Part shown: positions 17,302 through 26,475 of the stretch, piece by piece | Layout: every line of letters begins with the position of its first letter | Position numbering within the stretch: the first letter of the stretch is position 1 | Translations under genes and position numbers: made by a program | The notes under the pieces: generated by a model | Seen by the model: the letters and a program-made list of their open reading frames with translations, nothing else | Databases searched by the model: none | What the model was told of the DNA's origin: nothing | Assembly: GCA_965539935.1 (NCBI GenBank) | Contig: CBETVX010000005.1 | Coordinates: forward strand, 1 to 64,000 | DNA: 64,000 nt | Origin: CBETVX01 sp965539935 | GTDB lineage: Bacteria > Bacillota > Clostridia > Peptostreptococcales > Caminicellaceae | Direction of reading: 5' to 3'

Positions 17302-17331
17302 GGTGACATGTTTATTGTCATCTTTTTTCTT
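17302..17331 (+). terminator. Intrinsic terminator after the small peptide gene
   Basis: GGTGACA and TGTCATC form a 7-bp stem around a 7-base loop, followed by TTTTTTCTTTT. It lies about 70 bp after the peptide stop codon. A TTGACA-like element just upstream (17268) is more likely incidental. Confidence 0.75.
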
Positions 17332-17371
17332 TTATTCTTTATTTGTATAATTATTATTTGTTTTGACTATA

Positions 17372-17398
17372 CTCCCAAATGAATAATATATTTGGGGG
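17372..17398. repeat. Inverted repeat overlapping the ribosome site of the stalk-domain gene
   Basis: CTCCCAAAT and ATTTGGGGG (one G-T mismatch) flank a 9-base loop. The right arm contains the G-run that serves as ribosome site for the ATG at 17407. If transcribed, the hairpin would hide that site. It could instead be an operator. Confidence 0.55.
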
Positions 17399-17406
17399 TA
17401 GGTATT

Positions 17407-17949
17407 ATGAGAAATAATAAAATTTTGATTTTAGCTTTAATTATTTTTTTAATATCCTCTGTTAGTAGCTTTGCTATGGAAAAATGTGAGGACATAAAGG
17501 TTTTTTTCAAGAATATTAAAATTATAGTAAATAATAAATCAATAGATTTAGAAAATGAACCATTTATCTATAGGAATCGTATTTATGTTCCCCTAAGGTT
17601 TATATCCGAATCTTTAAATGCATCAGTTCTATGGAATGATGAAAGCAATACTGTTTATATTAATAACTTTCAAGACATTCCCGAGTGTAATCCACTGGAA
17701 GGCGAAAGATTTATATATGGAGAAATACTAAATATTGATAGGGAAAAAAGAATGATACATATCTATCAACATATAGATGATAATTCAATTGAAGAAAATC
17801 CAGATTTATTGGTAACTGATGATCCTATTATAATACTTAAAAGAAATGATAAAATAATAAATCTAGATTTTTCTGACTTAAAAATAGGTGATATGGCTGG
17901 AATAGTCGTAAACAAAAATAACAAAGCTAGGGGAATAATTATTGAATAA
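17407..17949 (+). CDS. Secreted protein with copper-amine-oxidase N-terminal-like (stalk) domain
   Basis: 180 residues from the ATG at 17407, which is preceded by GGGGGTAGG; an in-frame TTG at 17392 lies inside that region and is not favoured. A signal peptide (hydrophobic 6-21, SFA cleavage region) precedes a domain of the amine-oxidase N-terminal/stalk family at about 30-90. This shows as PLRFISESLNASVLWNDESNTVYI, a repeat common in clostridial surface proteins. The remaining 80 residues look like a beta-rich small domain of unknown function. It lies alone on the plus strand between divergent uvrC and convergent uvrA. Confidence 0.8.
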   Translation: MRNNKILILALIIFLISSVSSFAMEKCEDIKVFFKNIKIIVNNKSIDLENEPFIYRNRIYVPLRFISESLNASVLWNDESNTVYINNFQDIPECNPLEGERFIYGEILNIDREKRMIHIYQHIDDNSIEENPDLLVTDDPIIILKRNDKIINLDFSDLKIGDMAGIVVNKNNKARGIIIE

Positions 17950-17970
17950 AACCCACAAAATGTGGGTTTT
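17948..17970. terminator. Bidirectional terminator between the stalk-domain gene and uvrA
   Basis: AAAACCCACA and TGTGGGTTTT form a perfect 10-bp stem with an AAA loop. A- and T-rich flanks on both sides make it usable from both strands. It overlaps the end of uvrA. Confidence 0.9.
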
Positions 17971-20791
17971 ATTTATTTAAAATTTTGCTTAAAAATTGTC
18001 CTGTATAAGAGTTTTCTACATTTGCAATTTCTTCTGGGGTACCTTCAGCTAATATACTTCCACCTCTATCTCCACCTTCAGGTCCTAAATCAATAATATG
18101 GTCACATGATTTGATTACATCTAAGTTATGTTCTATAACTATGACAGTATTTCCACCCTCCACTAAGCGTTTTAATACTCCAATTAGCCTATGAACATCT
18201 GCCATGTGAAGTCCTGTGGTAGGTTCATCAAGAATGTATAAGGTTTTTCCTGTACTTCTTTTACTTAATTCTGTTGCTAATTTTATTCTCTGTGCTTCTC
18301 CCCCTGATAGTTGAGTAGAAGGTTGTCCTAATCTTATATATCCAAGTCCAACATCATTTAATGTCTGTAATTTTCTCTTTATCTTAGGTATATTTTCAAA
18401 AAAGCTCAATGCTTCTTCAACGGTCATATCTAAAACATCAGATATGGTCTTTCCCTTGTATTTTACCTCTAGGGTTTCTCTATTATATCTCTTTCCTTTA
18501 CATACATCACATTGTACATATACATCGGGTAGAAAATGCATTTCTATTTTAAGTATTCCATCGCCTTTACAGGATTCACATCTTCCACCCTTCACATTAA
18601 AACTAAATCTTCCCTTATTATAACCTCTCATCTTAGCCTCTGGTACCTTAGCAAATAATTCCCTTATATGGTCAAATACTCCTGTATAGGTTGCAGGATT
18701 AGATCTTGGAGTTCTTCCTATAGGAGATTGATCTATATCTATAACTTTATCAACATGTTCTATTCCCTTAATTGCTTTATGGTCTCCAGGCTTTTTCTTA
18801 GAATTATGGAGCTCCATTGCCACCTTTTTATATAATATCTCATTTACAAGGGTACTTTTTCCTGAACCAGACACCCCTGTTACGCATGTAAATACTCCTA
18901 AAGGAAACTTTACATCTATACCCTTTAAGTTATTTTCCTTTGCTCCCTTTACTTCAATCCATTTCCCATTAGGCTTTAACCTTTTATCTGGTATTTCAAT
19001 TTTCTTTTTACCGCTTAAATATTGTCCAGTAATAGACCTTTCACTTTTCATTATTTCATCTACAGTACCTTCTGCAATAATATATCCACCGTGCTCCCCA
19101 GCCCCTGGCCCTACATCTATTACGTGGTCCGCTGCAAAAATAGTATCTTCATCATGTTCAACAACAATTAAAGTATTGCCTATATGAGTTAAATCCCTTA
19201 GGGTTTTCAGTAACATTTCATTATCTCTTTGATGAAGTCCTATACTTGGCTCATCTAATATATATAATACTCCCACTAGACCAGAACCAATTTGAGTTGC
19301 CAATCTTATTCTTTGGGATTCTCCTCCAGATAAGGTCCCTGCAGAACGAGATAAAGTAAGATAATCAAGTCCTACATTAATTAAAAATTCTAACCTTGCT
19401 CTTATTTCCTTTAATATCTGCTCTGCAATTTTAGTATTCTTTTTATCCAGTGTAAGATTTTCAAAGAATTCATAGGCCTTTCTTACTGAAAGTTCTGTTA
19501 CCTCTGCTATGTTTTTTTCACCTACAGTTACTGCAAGGGATTCATCACTAAGCCTTGCTCCTTTACATTTTTCGCAGGCATTTAAACTCATGAATTCTTC
19601 TATTTTATTTCTAATATAGTCAGAATTAGTTTCCCTATATCTTCTTTCTAGATTTTTTATTATTCCTTCAAAGGGGGCATTATATTTTCTAAATCCATAT
19701 CTTCCCTCATATGTGAACTCTATGGTTCTATTACCGGTACCATATAAAAGTTCAGTAATGAATTTTTTAGGCAATTCCTTCACTGGAATATCTAAGCTAA
19801 CTTTATGATGTTTAGCCAAGGACTCTATCATCTGTTGATAATATGTGCCTTCACCGCTATTTGCAATGGGGGCTATAGCTCCCTGACGAATAGTTAATTT
19901 ATCATTTGGAATTACAAGTTCAGGGTCCACCTTTAATAAGTATCCTATACCCTTACAATCAGGACAAGCACCATAGGGACTATTAAAGGAAAACATTCTA
20001 GGCTCAAGTTCTTCTATACCTATACCATGCTCTGGACAAGAAAATTTTGTGTTAAATAATAGATCTTCTCCATCTAATATATTAATAATAACAAGGCCCT
20101 CGGAAAGCTTTAATGCAGTTTCTATAGAATCAGTTAGCCTCTTTTGTATATCTTCCTTAATAATTAATCTATCAATTACTACTTCTATAGTATGCTTTTT
20201 ATTCTTTTCTAACTTTATTTCCTCAGTTATCTCTCTAAGCTCCCCATCAACTCGTACCCTTACATAGCCATCCTTTTTAATCCTTTCAAGTTCCCTTTTA
20301 TGCTCCCCTTTTTTCCCCCTTATTACTGGGGCTAGTATCTGTATTTTCGTTCTTTCTTCCAGTTCCATAACTTTGTCAACTATTTGGTCTACAGACTGTT
20401 GTGAGATTTCTACTCCACAAACTGGACAATGGGGTATACCTACCCTAGCATAAAGTAATCTAAGATAATCGTATATCTCTGTAACAGTACCAACGGTAGA
20501 ACGTGGATTTCTACTGGTAGTCTTTTGGTCTATTGATATGGCTGGAGAAAGTCCTTCTATATATTCAACATTTGGCTTTTCCATTTGACCTAAAAACTGT
20601 CTTGCATAGGCAGATAAACTCTCCACATATCTCCTCTGACCCTCGGCATATATAGTATCAAAGGCAAGGGATGATTTACCAGAACCACTTAATCCTGTAA
20701 CTACTACAAACTTATCCCTTGGTATCTTAACATCTATATTTTTAAGATTATGCTCTTTAGCTCCCCGTACGTAAATATAGTTTTTTGACAT
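17969..20791 (-). CDS. uvrA: Excinuclease ABC subunit A
   Basis: 940-residue UvrA, the damage-sensing ATPase of nucleotide excision repair. Two ABC modules have P-loops GLSGSGKSS (near 31) and GVSGSGKST (near 640). Signature motifs TLSGGESQRIRLATQ and QLSGGEAQRIKLATE are present. Zinc sites appear as CPVCG (about 122), CPDCKGIG (about 280) and CESCKGDG (about 740). It follows uvrB in the same direction, with a 210-bp gap containing a terminator-like hairpin and a repeat-bounded segment. Confidence 0.98.
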   Translation of the reverse strand: MSKNYIYVRGAKEHNLKNIDVKIPRDKFVVVTGLSGSGKSSLAFDTIYAEGQRRYVESLSAYARQFLGQMEKPNVEYIEGLSPAISIDQKTTSRNPRSTVGTVTEIYDYLRLLYARVGIPHCPVCGVEISQQSVDQIVDKVMELEERTKIQILAPVIRGKKGEHKRELERIKKDGYVRVRVDGELREITEEIKLEKNKKHTIEVVIDRLIIKEDIQKRLTDSIETALKLSEGLVIINILDGEDLLFNTKFSCPEHGIGIEELEPRMFSFNSPYGACPDCKGIGYLLKVDPELVIPNDKLTIRQGAIAPIANSGEGTYYQQMIESLAKHHKVSLDIPVKELPKKFITELLYGTGNRTIEFTYEGRYGFRKYNAPFEGIIKNLERRYRETNSDYIRNKIEEFMSLNACEKCKGARLSDESLAVTVGEKNIAEVTELSVRKAYEFFENLTLDKKNTKIAEQILKEIRARLEFLINVGLDYLTLSRSAGTLSGGESQRIRLATQIGSGLVGVLYILDEPSIGLHQRDNEMLLKTLRDLTHIGNTLIVVEHDEDTIFAADHVIDVGPGAGEHGGYIIAEGTVDEIMKSERSITGQYLSGKKKIEIPDKRLKPNGKWIEVKGAKENNLKGIDVKFPLGVFTCVTGVSGSGKSTLVNEILYKKVAMELHNSKKKPGDHKAIKGIEHVDKVIDIDQSPIGRTPRSNPATYTGVFDHIRELFAKVPEAKMRGYNKGRFSFNVKGGRCESCKGDGILKIEMHFLPDVYVQCDVCKGKRYNRETLEVKYKGKTISDVLDMTVEEALSFFENIPKIKRKLQTLNDVGLGYIRLGQPSTQLSGGEAQRIKLATELSKRSTGKTLYILDEPTTGLHMADVHRLIGVLKRLVEGGNTVIVIEHNLDVIKSCDHIIDLGPEGGDRGGSILAEGTPEEIANVENSYTGQFLSKILNK

Positions 20792-20809
20792 CCTTTCACC
20801 CCATCAATT

Positions 20810-20969
20810 TTAGTTAATAATTAATAATGAATAATTAATTGGTATTAACTATTTATAGTAATCAATCCTTATTTTTTATAAACATCTCAGTTCAAATATC
20901 AATATAATCTACGATAATCCTTTGCAACGACCTTCGCAATCCTGTTTTTTAATTAATTATTAATAAAAA
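20810..20969. repeat. Segment bounded by 7-bp-period AT repeats between uvrB and uvrA
   Basis: The left edge (20810-20844) reads TTAGTTA, ATAATTA, ATAATGA, ATAATTA, ATTGGTA in register. The right edge (20949-20969) reads TTAATTA, ATTATTA, ATAAAAA. The two edges are roughly inverted copies around a 100-bp core with no open frame. This resembles a small non-coding repeat element, but no target-site duplication was confirmed. Confidence 0.4.
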
Positions 20970-20994
20970 CAGACTCCTAAAGAGGATGGCTGTT
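20968..20994 (-). terminator. Terminator-like hairpin after uvrB
   Basis: On the minus strand AACAG pairs with CTGTT, and CCTC with GGAG inside it, followed by TTTTATT. It lies 8 bp after the uvrB stop and would reduce read-through into uvrA. Confidence 0.6.
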
Positions 20995-21001
20995 CATCTT
21001 T

Positions 21002-22981
21002 TTAATCTTTGATTGATTCTTTAAGCTCTTTAATTTTATCTCTAAGTTCCGCTGCTCTTTCAAATTGTAAATCCATGGCAGCTTCCTTCATTTCTGACTC
21101 TAGCTTTCCAATCAATTTCAATATTTCTTCTTTATTTAGTTTTTCATCCTTATTAACTCCATATTTTACTTCATCTTCTGCCACCTTAGTTGCTTCTATA
21201 ACATCCCTAACTTTTTTTACAATACCCTTAGGAGTAATTCCATGGTCTTTATTATACTGCTCTTGTAACTTTCTTCTTCTATTAGTCTCATCTATGGCAT
21301 ATTTCATGGACTTTGTAATCCTATCGGCATACATTATTACTTTACCTTCCACATTCCTTGCGGCCCTACCTATAGTCTGAACCAGGGAAGTCTCAGAACG
21401 CAAGAATCCCTCTTTATCAGCATCAAGTATAGCTACTAAGGACACCTCAGGTAAATCTAGTCCTTCCCTTAATAAATTTATGCCTACTAAAACGTCAAAC
21501 TTACCAAGTCTTAAATCTCTAATAATCTCCATTCTTTCCATTGTATCTATATCTGAATGCATATATTTTACCCTAATTCCTGTCTCTGTCAGATAGTCTG
21601 TGAGGTCTTCTGCCATTTTTTTCGTAAGAGTTGTCACTAAAACTCTTTGATTCTTTTCTACTCTCTTATTAATTTCACCAATTAAATCATCTATCTGACC
21701 TTCAATTGGTCTTACATCTATTTCAGGATCTACAAGGCCTGTAGGTCGAATAATCTGCTCAACAATATTACTGCTATGTTCCTTTTCATAGGGACCAGGA
21801 GTAGCACTAACATATAACACTTGATTAATAAGGCTTTCAAACTCCTCAAAATTAAGGGGCCTGTTGTCATAGGCCGATGGAAGTCTAAAGCCATGTTCAA
21901 CAAGATTTGTTTTCCTAGAACGGTCACCCCCATACATGGCTCTAACTTGAGGCAATGTAACATGGGATTCGTCAATGACTATTAAGAAATCATCTGGGAA
22001 ATAATCTATTAATGTAAAGGGTCTGCTTCCTGGTTTTCTTCTAGATATATGTCTCGAATAGTTCTCTATACCCTGACAGAATCCAACCTCCCTTAGCATT
22101 TCTATATCGTATTTAGTTCTCTGATATATTCTTTGGGCTTCTAAAAGTTTCCCCTCTTCTTTAAACTCTGCTACCCTTTCTTGTAGTTCTTTTTCAATGT
22201 CCTTTATTGCTAGTTCAAGTTTTTCCTTATCGGTAACATAGTGGGATGCAGGGAAGATTGCTATGTGATTTCTCAGTCCTATAATCTCACCTGTAAGGGC
22301 ATTTACCTCGGTGATCCTATCTATCTCATCTCCAAATAATTCTACCCTAATGGCATTTTCAGAAGATGATGCAGGAAAAATCTCCACTATATCTCCCCTA
22401 ACTCTAAAGGTTCCCCGTGTAAAATTTACATCGTTTCTCATATACTGTATATCAACAAGTTTTTCTAAAATTTCGTCTCTACTTTTAATCATTCCTGGTC
22501 TTAAGGAAAGAACCAGCTTATTGTAGTCAATTGGGTCCCCTAGACCATATATACATGATACACTGGCAACTATTATAACATCTCTTCTTTCAAAGAGAGC
22601 CGCTGTAGCCGAGTGACGTAGTTTATCTATTTCATCATTAATTGAAGCATCCTTTTCTATATACATATCAGTCTGTACTACATATGCTTCTGGCTGATAG
22701 TAGTCATAATAGCTTACAAAGAATTCTACTGCATTTTCTGGGAAAAACTCTTTAAACTCACTGCATAATTGAGCAGCCAGTGTTTTATTATGGGCTATTA
22801 CTAATGTAGGTTTTTGTACCTTTTCAATAATATTAGCCACAGTAAAGGTCTTCCCTGAACCAGTCACTCCTAAAAGAGTTTGATGTTTCTTTCCTTTTTT
22901 TATACCTTCACTTAAAGCCTCTATGGCTTTAGGTTGGTCTCCAGTAGGTTTATAATCCGATACTATTTTAAACTTTCCCAT
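21002..22981 (-). CDS. uvrB: Excinuclease ABC subunit B
   Basis: 659 residues from the ATG at 22981, which has AGAGGTG 7 bases upstream and gives the usual start MGKFKIVSDYKPTGDQP; an earlier ATG at 23008 lacks a site. Helicase motif I is GVTGSGKT, and the beta-hairpin region has YYDYYQPEAYV. DEADKEG-like motif II is IDESHV, motif VI is QTIGRAARN, and a C-terminal UVR domain (about 620-655) binds UvrC. UvrB verifies damage after UvrA loading. A LexA/DinR box lies 125 bp upstream. Confidence 0.98.
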   Translation of the reverse strand: MGKFKIVSDYKPTGDQPKAIEALSEGIKKGKKHQTLLGVTGSGKTFTVANIIEKVQKPTLVIAHNKTLAAQLCSEFKEFFPENAVEFFVSYYDYYQPEAYVVQTDMYIEKDASINDEIDKLRHSATAALFERRDVIIVASVSCIYGLGDPIDYNKLVLSLRPGMIKSRDEILEKLVDIQYMRNDVNFTRGTFRVRGDIVEIFPASSSENAIRVELFGDEIDRITEVNALTGEIIGLRNHIAIFPASHYVTDKEKLELAIKDIEKELQERVAEFKEEGKLLEAQRIYQRTKYDIEMLREVGFCQGIENYSRHISRRKPGSRPFTLIDYFPDDFLIVIDESHVTLPQVRAMYGGDRSRKTNLVEHGFRLPSAYDNRPLNFEEFESLINQVLYVSATPGPYEKEHSSNIVEQIIRPTGLVDPEIDVRPIEGQIDDLIGEINKRVEKNQRVLVTTLTKKMAEDLTDYLTETGIRVKYMHSDIDTMERMEIIRDLRLGKFDVLVGINLLREGLDLPEVSLVAILDADKEGFLRSETSLVQTIGRAARNVEGKVIMYADRITKSMKYAIDETNRRRKLQEQYNKDHGITPKGIVKKVRDVIEATKVAEDEVKYGVNKDEKLNKEEILKLIGKLESEMKEAAMDLQFERAAELRDKIKELKESIKD

Positions 22982-23105
22982 TAATATACACCTCTTATTT
23001 GACATCAATAAATATATACCTATATAACTACTAATTAACCATTTTTTTATCTTTTTATTATTTGTCTGAAATTAATATATTAAATTGCAATTTGAAAATC
23101 GTTAT

Positions 23106-23119
23106 CAAACATTCGTTCG
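23106..23119 (-). promoter_or_regulatory. LexA/DinR SOS box upstream of uvrB
   Basis: On the minus strand CGAACGAATGTTTG matches the Firmicute SOS consensus CGAACRNRYGTTYC at 13 of 14 positions. It overlaps a candidate -35 (TTGATA), with a possible -10 (TTTAAT) 18 bp on, so LexA binding would block the uvrB promoter. Confidence 0.8.
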
Positions 23120-23245
23120 CTTCCTAACGTGTCTATTATATAATTCTTTTTTTATCAAGTCAATTAAGTAGGTTATTTTTATCACATTTTATTTTAGTCG
23201 ACATAAAATAATATTATATATGTAATTTGAAAGGAATGTTTATCT

Positions 23246-24580
23246 GTGAATGATATGAATTATAGGAATCTTGTTCTTGGTCTTGATATTAGAATACCTA
23301 TATCTAACGGAAAAGAGGTTATACCCATTAACTTTGATAATGCAGCTACAACTCCACCTTTTAAATACGTATTAAGTAAGGTTAATGAATTCTCCCACTT
23401 GTATTCTTCTATACATAGAGGTACTGGATTTAAATCTAGATATTCCTCTAGATTATTTGAAGAAGCAAGGGAGGTAATCTGTGATTTTGTAAATGCCCAC
23501 CCCCATAAAGACACTGTAATCTTCCTAAAGAATGCATCTGAAGCTCTAAATAAGATTTCCTATAGACTTAAACCAATGAAGGGAAGGGATGTCATACTAT
23601 CTACAGCCATGGAACATCATTCTAACGATTTACCTTGGAGAGAAAAATTCACTGTGGACTATATTGATATAGATAAAAATGGTCGCCTGTCAATGGAAGA
23701 TTTTAAATCAAAACTTGCTAAGTACAAAGATAGAGTTAGATTAGTTACGGTCACTGGAGCATCAAATGTTACAGGATATATGAATCCTATATATGAGATG
23801 GCAGAACTTGCCCATGATAATGGAGCAGAAATACTTATGGATGCTGCCCAGCTAATACCCCATGGTCCCATTAATATGAGACCTGATAATCCTAAGAGGG
23901 CTATAGATTACTTAGTTTTTTCAGCCCATAAAATGTATGCCCCCTTTGGAATAGGTGTATTAATTGGCCCAAAGAAAAATTTTGAGAATAGTGCCCCTGA
24001 ATATTGTGGAGGAGGAACAATAGATATAGTAACCCATGAAAAAGTTATTTGGGCAGAACCTCCCCATAAGGAAGAAGCAGGTTCCCCTAACGTAATAGGT
24101 GTAGTAGCATTAGTAGCATCTATAAAAATTCTCAATAGTCTTGGAATGAATAACATTTTAAACCATGAAAAAAGTCTTACTCAGTATACTATGGAAAAAA
24201 TCAAAAATATACCAGGAATTACAGTATATGGTGATACACTTAGACTAGAGGATAAACTTGGAATAATTACTTTTAATATGGAAGATATTTATCACGAAAC
24301 CCTAGCTAATATTCTGTCCTATGAAGCTGGTATAGCCGTAAGAAATGGCTGTTTCTGTGCCCAACCTTATATATTTAAACTACTTGGTATAAGCAATACA
24401 GAGATTGAAAATAATATTAAAAATCCTAGCTTCCTTAGACCTGGGATGGTACGTATAAGCTTTGGACTTTATAATACGAAAGAAGAAGTGGATGTGTTAA
24501 TTAGATTATTGAAAAAAATATCTAGCAATAAAAACTATTTTGTTAATAAGTATGAAGGATGTAATTGGGGCAGTTTATAA
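23246..24580 (+). CDS. Class V PLP-dependent aminotransferase, cysteine desulfurase-like (SufS/Csd type)
   Basis: 444 residues from the GTG at 23246 (AAAGGAA 9 bases upstream); ATG at 23255 is a possible alternative. The PLP lysine is in SAHKMYAPFGIG. The aspartate and glutamine contacts appear as MDAAQLIPHG, and the fold-type-I cap NFDNAATTPP is at the start. The C-terminal NGCFCAQPYI resembles the SufS active-cysteine segment (HHCAQP). It could mobilise sulfur from cysteine, but it stands alone with no iscU/sufU neighbour. Substrate is therefore not certain. A terminator closes the gene. Confidence 0.85.
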   Translation: MNDMNYRNLVLGLDIRIPISNGKEVIPINFDNAATTPPFKYVLSKVNEFSHLYSSIHRGTGFKSRYSSRLFEEAREVICDFVNAHPHKDTVIFLKNASEALNKISYRLKPMKGRDVILSTAMEHHSNDLPWREKFTVDYIDIDKNGRLSMEDFKSKLAKYKDRVRLVTVTGASNVTGYMNPIYEMAELAHDNGAEILMDAAQLIPHGPINMRPDNPKRAIDYLVFSAHKMYAPFGIGVLIGPKKNFENSAPEYCGGGTIDIVTHEKVIWAEPPHKEEAGSPNVIGVVALVASIKILNSLGMNNILNHEKSLTQYTMEKIKNIPGITVYGDTLRLEDKLGIITFNMEDIYHETLANILSYEAGIAVRNGCFCAQPYIFKLLGISNTEIENNIKNPSFLRPGMVRISFGLYNTKEEVDVLIRLLKKISSNKNYFVNKYEGCNWGSL

Positions 24581-24600
24581 TTGAAAACTGCTCCCTTTTA
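24567..24600 (+). terminator. Intrinsic terminator of the aminotransferase gene
   Basis: GGGGCAGTTT (24567-24576) pairs with AAACTGCTCC (24585-24594), followed by CTTTTATT. The left arm overlaps the end of the coding region, and the hairpin also faces the convergent regulator gene. Confidence 0.8.
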
Positions 24601-24610
24601 TTGAATCTTA

Positions 24611-26332
24611 CTATTTTAGATTAATACTATGCTTATTCCTATACTCCTTTGGAGTACAATTTTCAAACTTTCTAAAAATATAGCTGAAATAGCTTAAATT
24701 TTTGTACCCAACTTTTTTTGCTATATCTGAGATTTTCATTTTAGTTTTAACTAAGTATATCTTAGCATTATCTACTCGATTAATATTTATATAATCTGTA
24801 ATAGACATACCATTCTTCTCATTAAATAAGCTACTTAAATAATTAGGACTGATGTAAAATACTTCGGCAATAGATTTTAAAGTAAGATTCTTCATATAAT
24901 TTTTTTCTATATACAGATTAACTTTTTTTACCAATTCATCTTCCCCTTGAAAAAGGTACTCTGTTAAAATATCCATAGCATTTTCAATGAAATTTAATGA
25001 GTGATTTAATAAATCATCTTGATTAGTACACTTTTGAAGCATATTTTTATATCCGTTTCTTAATGAATGTAAAATTTCCACATCATTAATCTGACCATAA
25101 ATTGCTCTAGATACTACTGTAAAAAATTCGTCAATTACAATCTTTGCTTTATTAAAGCTAATTTGTTTTTCTTTAAAATCCTCAAATAAATCTTTAATTA
25201 TATTATTAGCATTGTTCTTATCTAAATTTGTAATTGATTTTATCAGTTCTATTTCTTTTTCAACAGGGTAATTGATTTTACCTATACCTGATAAATCATT
25301 TTTATTAAAATTAATCTTATTTAAATTAGTTGCTACTTTAGATTTGAGAAGTTTAACATTAGCTTCCTTTAATGCATTCTCTAAATAAATTGTTTCTTTA
25401 GTTTTTTCAATTATTTCATTATTTTTTCTTATCATTTCCTTTTCTATTATATTATTGGATATGATTCCAGAAACATATTTAGCAATCATGGTAAGATATT
25501 CCCCTAGGGTATATAGTCTACTCTTTGGTACCAGAGGAATTTGATTAAACATATCCATTAGTTCCCCATATTTCAAGTTATTTTCTTTACTAAGCTTATC
25601 TATTCTTTTTTCAATATCCCTAGGCCTATTAATTAATAAATGTCCACATTTTATATATCCAACAGCTTTATTGTCAATCATAATAGGTGCACTAATAGTC
25701 AATATATTATATTTACACATTTGTACCTTATGCATATCCATAAGGGGACTACTTAAATATTTATTAGTTTCTTCCAAACATTGGTTACTGTTACTACAAA
25801 GCATACAAAATTTATTAATATGAGTTTCTTCTGTAACTCTTCTTTTTTTATTATCTAAAAATACAACGGATAAATTTAGGATGTCCGATACTTCTGATTG
25901 TATTTTTTCTAAAATTTCTTTATCTATATTATCAAGTAAGTTTTCTTTATTTATTGTATAAATCTCTTGGCCTATTTCTCCAAATTGTGCTGGTGTATAA
26001 ATTATCAATAATCTAAGACTTTTATTTTCAATATTTACTACCTCATGTTCTGAATATGGAGGACAATGAACTATCATTCCTGCTTTCATAATATTTTCTC
26101 TTCCATCAATCCTTTGAATCCCACTTCCTTCAAGTACAAATAATACTTGCTCCTCTCCAAAATGAAAGTGTCTTTCATGCTTTGAATTTGGGAAAATTGT
26201 AACTAAACCTATACTCATACGTTCATTTCCAGTATGGCTAGGTTGATGTATCCATGCAACTTCTCCCCACTGAAATTTTTGAACATCATCATAGTAATTC
26301 CTATCTCTTTTTAGGAATAAAGATACATCCAT
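24611..26332 (-). CDS. AraC-family regulator with cupin and PocR sensory domains
   Basis: 573 residues in three parts. Residues about 15-115 form a cupin, with metal-ligand-like HERHFHFGEEQ and the second box HCPPYSEHE. Residues about 140-280 are a PocR sensory domain, a family linked to small-molecule binding, with a Cys cluster CMLCSNSNQC and MCKYN. After a helical linker, residues about 470-573 carry two AraC helix-turn-helix motifs. It lies behind dctM but beyond a terminator, so it is probably expressed separately. By context it likely controls the ilvD-dctPQM operon. Confidence 0.88.
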   Translation of the reverse strand: MDVSLFLKRDRNYYDDVQKFQWGEVAWIHQPSHTGNERMSIGLVTIFPNSKHERHFHFGEEQVLFVLEGSGIQRIDGRENIMKAGMIVHCPPYSEHEVVNIENKSLRLLIIYTPAQFGEIGQEIYTINKENLLDNIDKEILEKIQSEVSDILNLSVVFLDNKKRRVTEETHINKFCMLCSNSNQCLEETNKYLSSPLMDMHKVQMCKYNILTISAPIMIDNKAVGYIKCGHLLINRPRDIEKRIDKLSKENNLKYGELMDMFNQIPLVPKSRLYTLGEYLTMIAKYVSGIISNNIIEKEMIRKNNEIIEKTKETIYLENALKEANVKLLKSKVATNLNKINFNKNDLSGIGKINYPVEKEIELIKSITNLDKNNANNIIKDLFEDFKEKQISFNKAKIVIDEFFTVVSRAIYGQINDVEILHSLRNGYKNMLQKCTNQDDLLNHSLNFIENAMDILTEYLFQGEDELVKKVNLYIEKNYMKNLTLKSIAEVFYISPNYLSSLFNEKNGMSITDYININRVDNAKIYLVKTKMKISDIAKKVGYKNLSYFSYIFRKFENCTPKEYRNKHSINLK

Positions 26333-26410
26333 ATATAACCATCCTTTTAAACAAGAAAATAAAATTTAAAAATATTATATCATATTTAAAAATTTATGAT
26401 TTGTATTATA

Positions 26411-26452
26411 AAAAAAATTAAGCCCATAGGTTTACACTTATGAGCTTAATTT
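26411..26452 (-). terminator. Intrinsic terminator after dctM
   Basis: On the minus strand AAATTAAGCTCATA pairs with TATGGGCTTAATTT (one mismatch), followed by a run of eight T counting the end of the stem. It separates the TRAP operon from the regulator gene. Confidence 0.85.
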
Positions 26453-26475
26453 CTATATTCAAATGTATATTTGGG

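Noticed and set aside
17363..17392. TTGACT...TATATT as the stalk-domain gene promoter
   Set aside because: It would start the transcript near 17399, leaving out most of the ribosome site.
20810..20969. Repeat-bounded segment as a confirmed MITE
   Set aside because: Edges are low-complexity AT heptamers, inverted only loosely, and no target duplication was verified; reported as a repeat only.
23196..23202. GTCGACA upstream of the aminotransferase as a 0A box
   Set aside because: Its reverse complement TGTCGAC differs from TGTCGAA in the last base and it is single.
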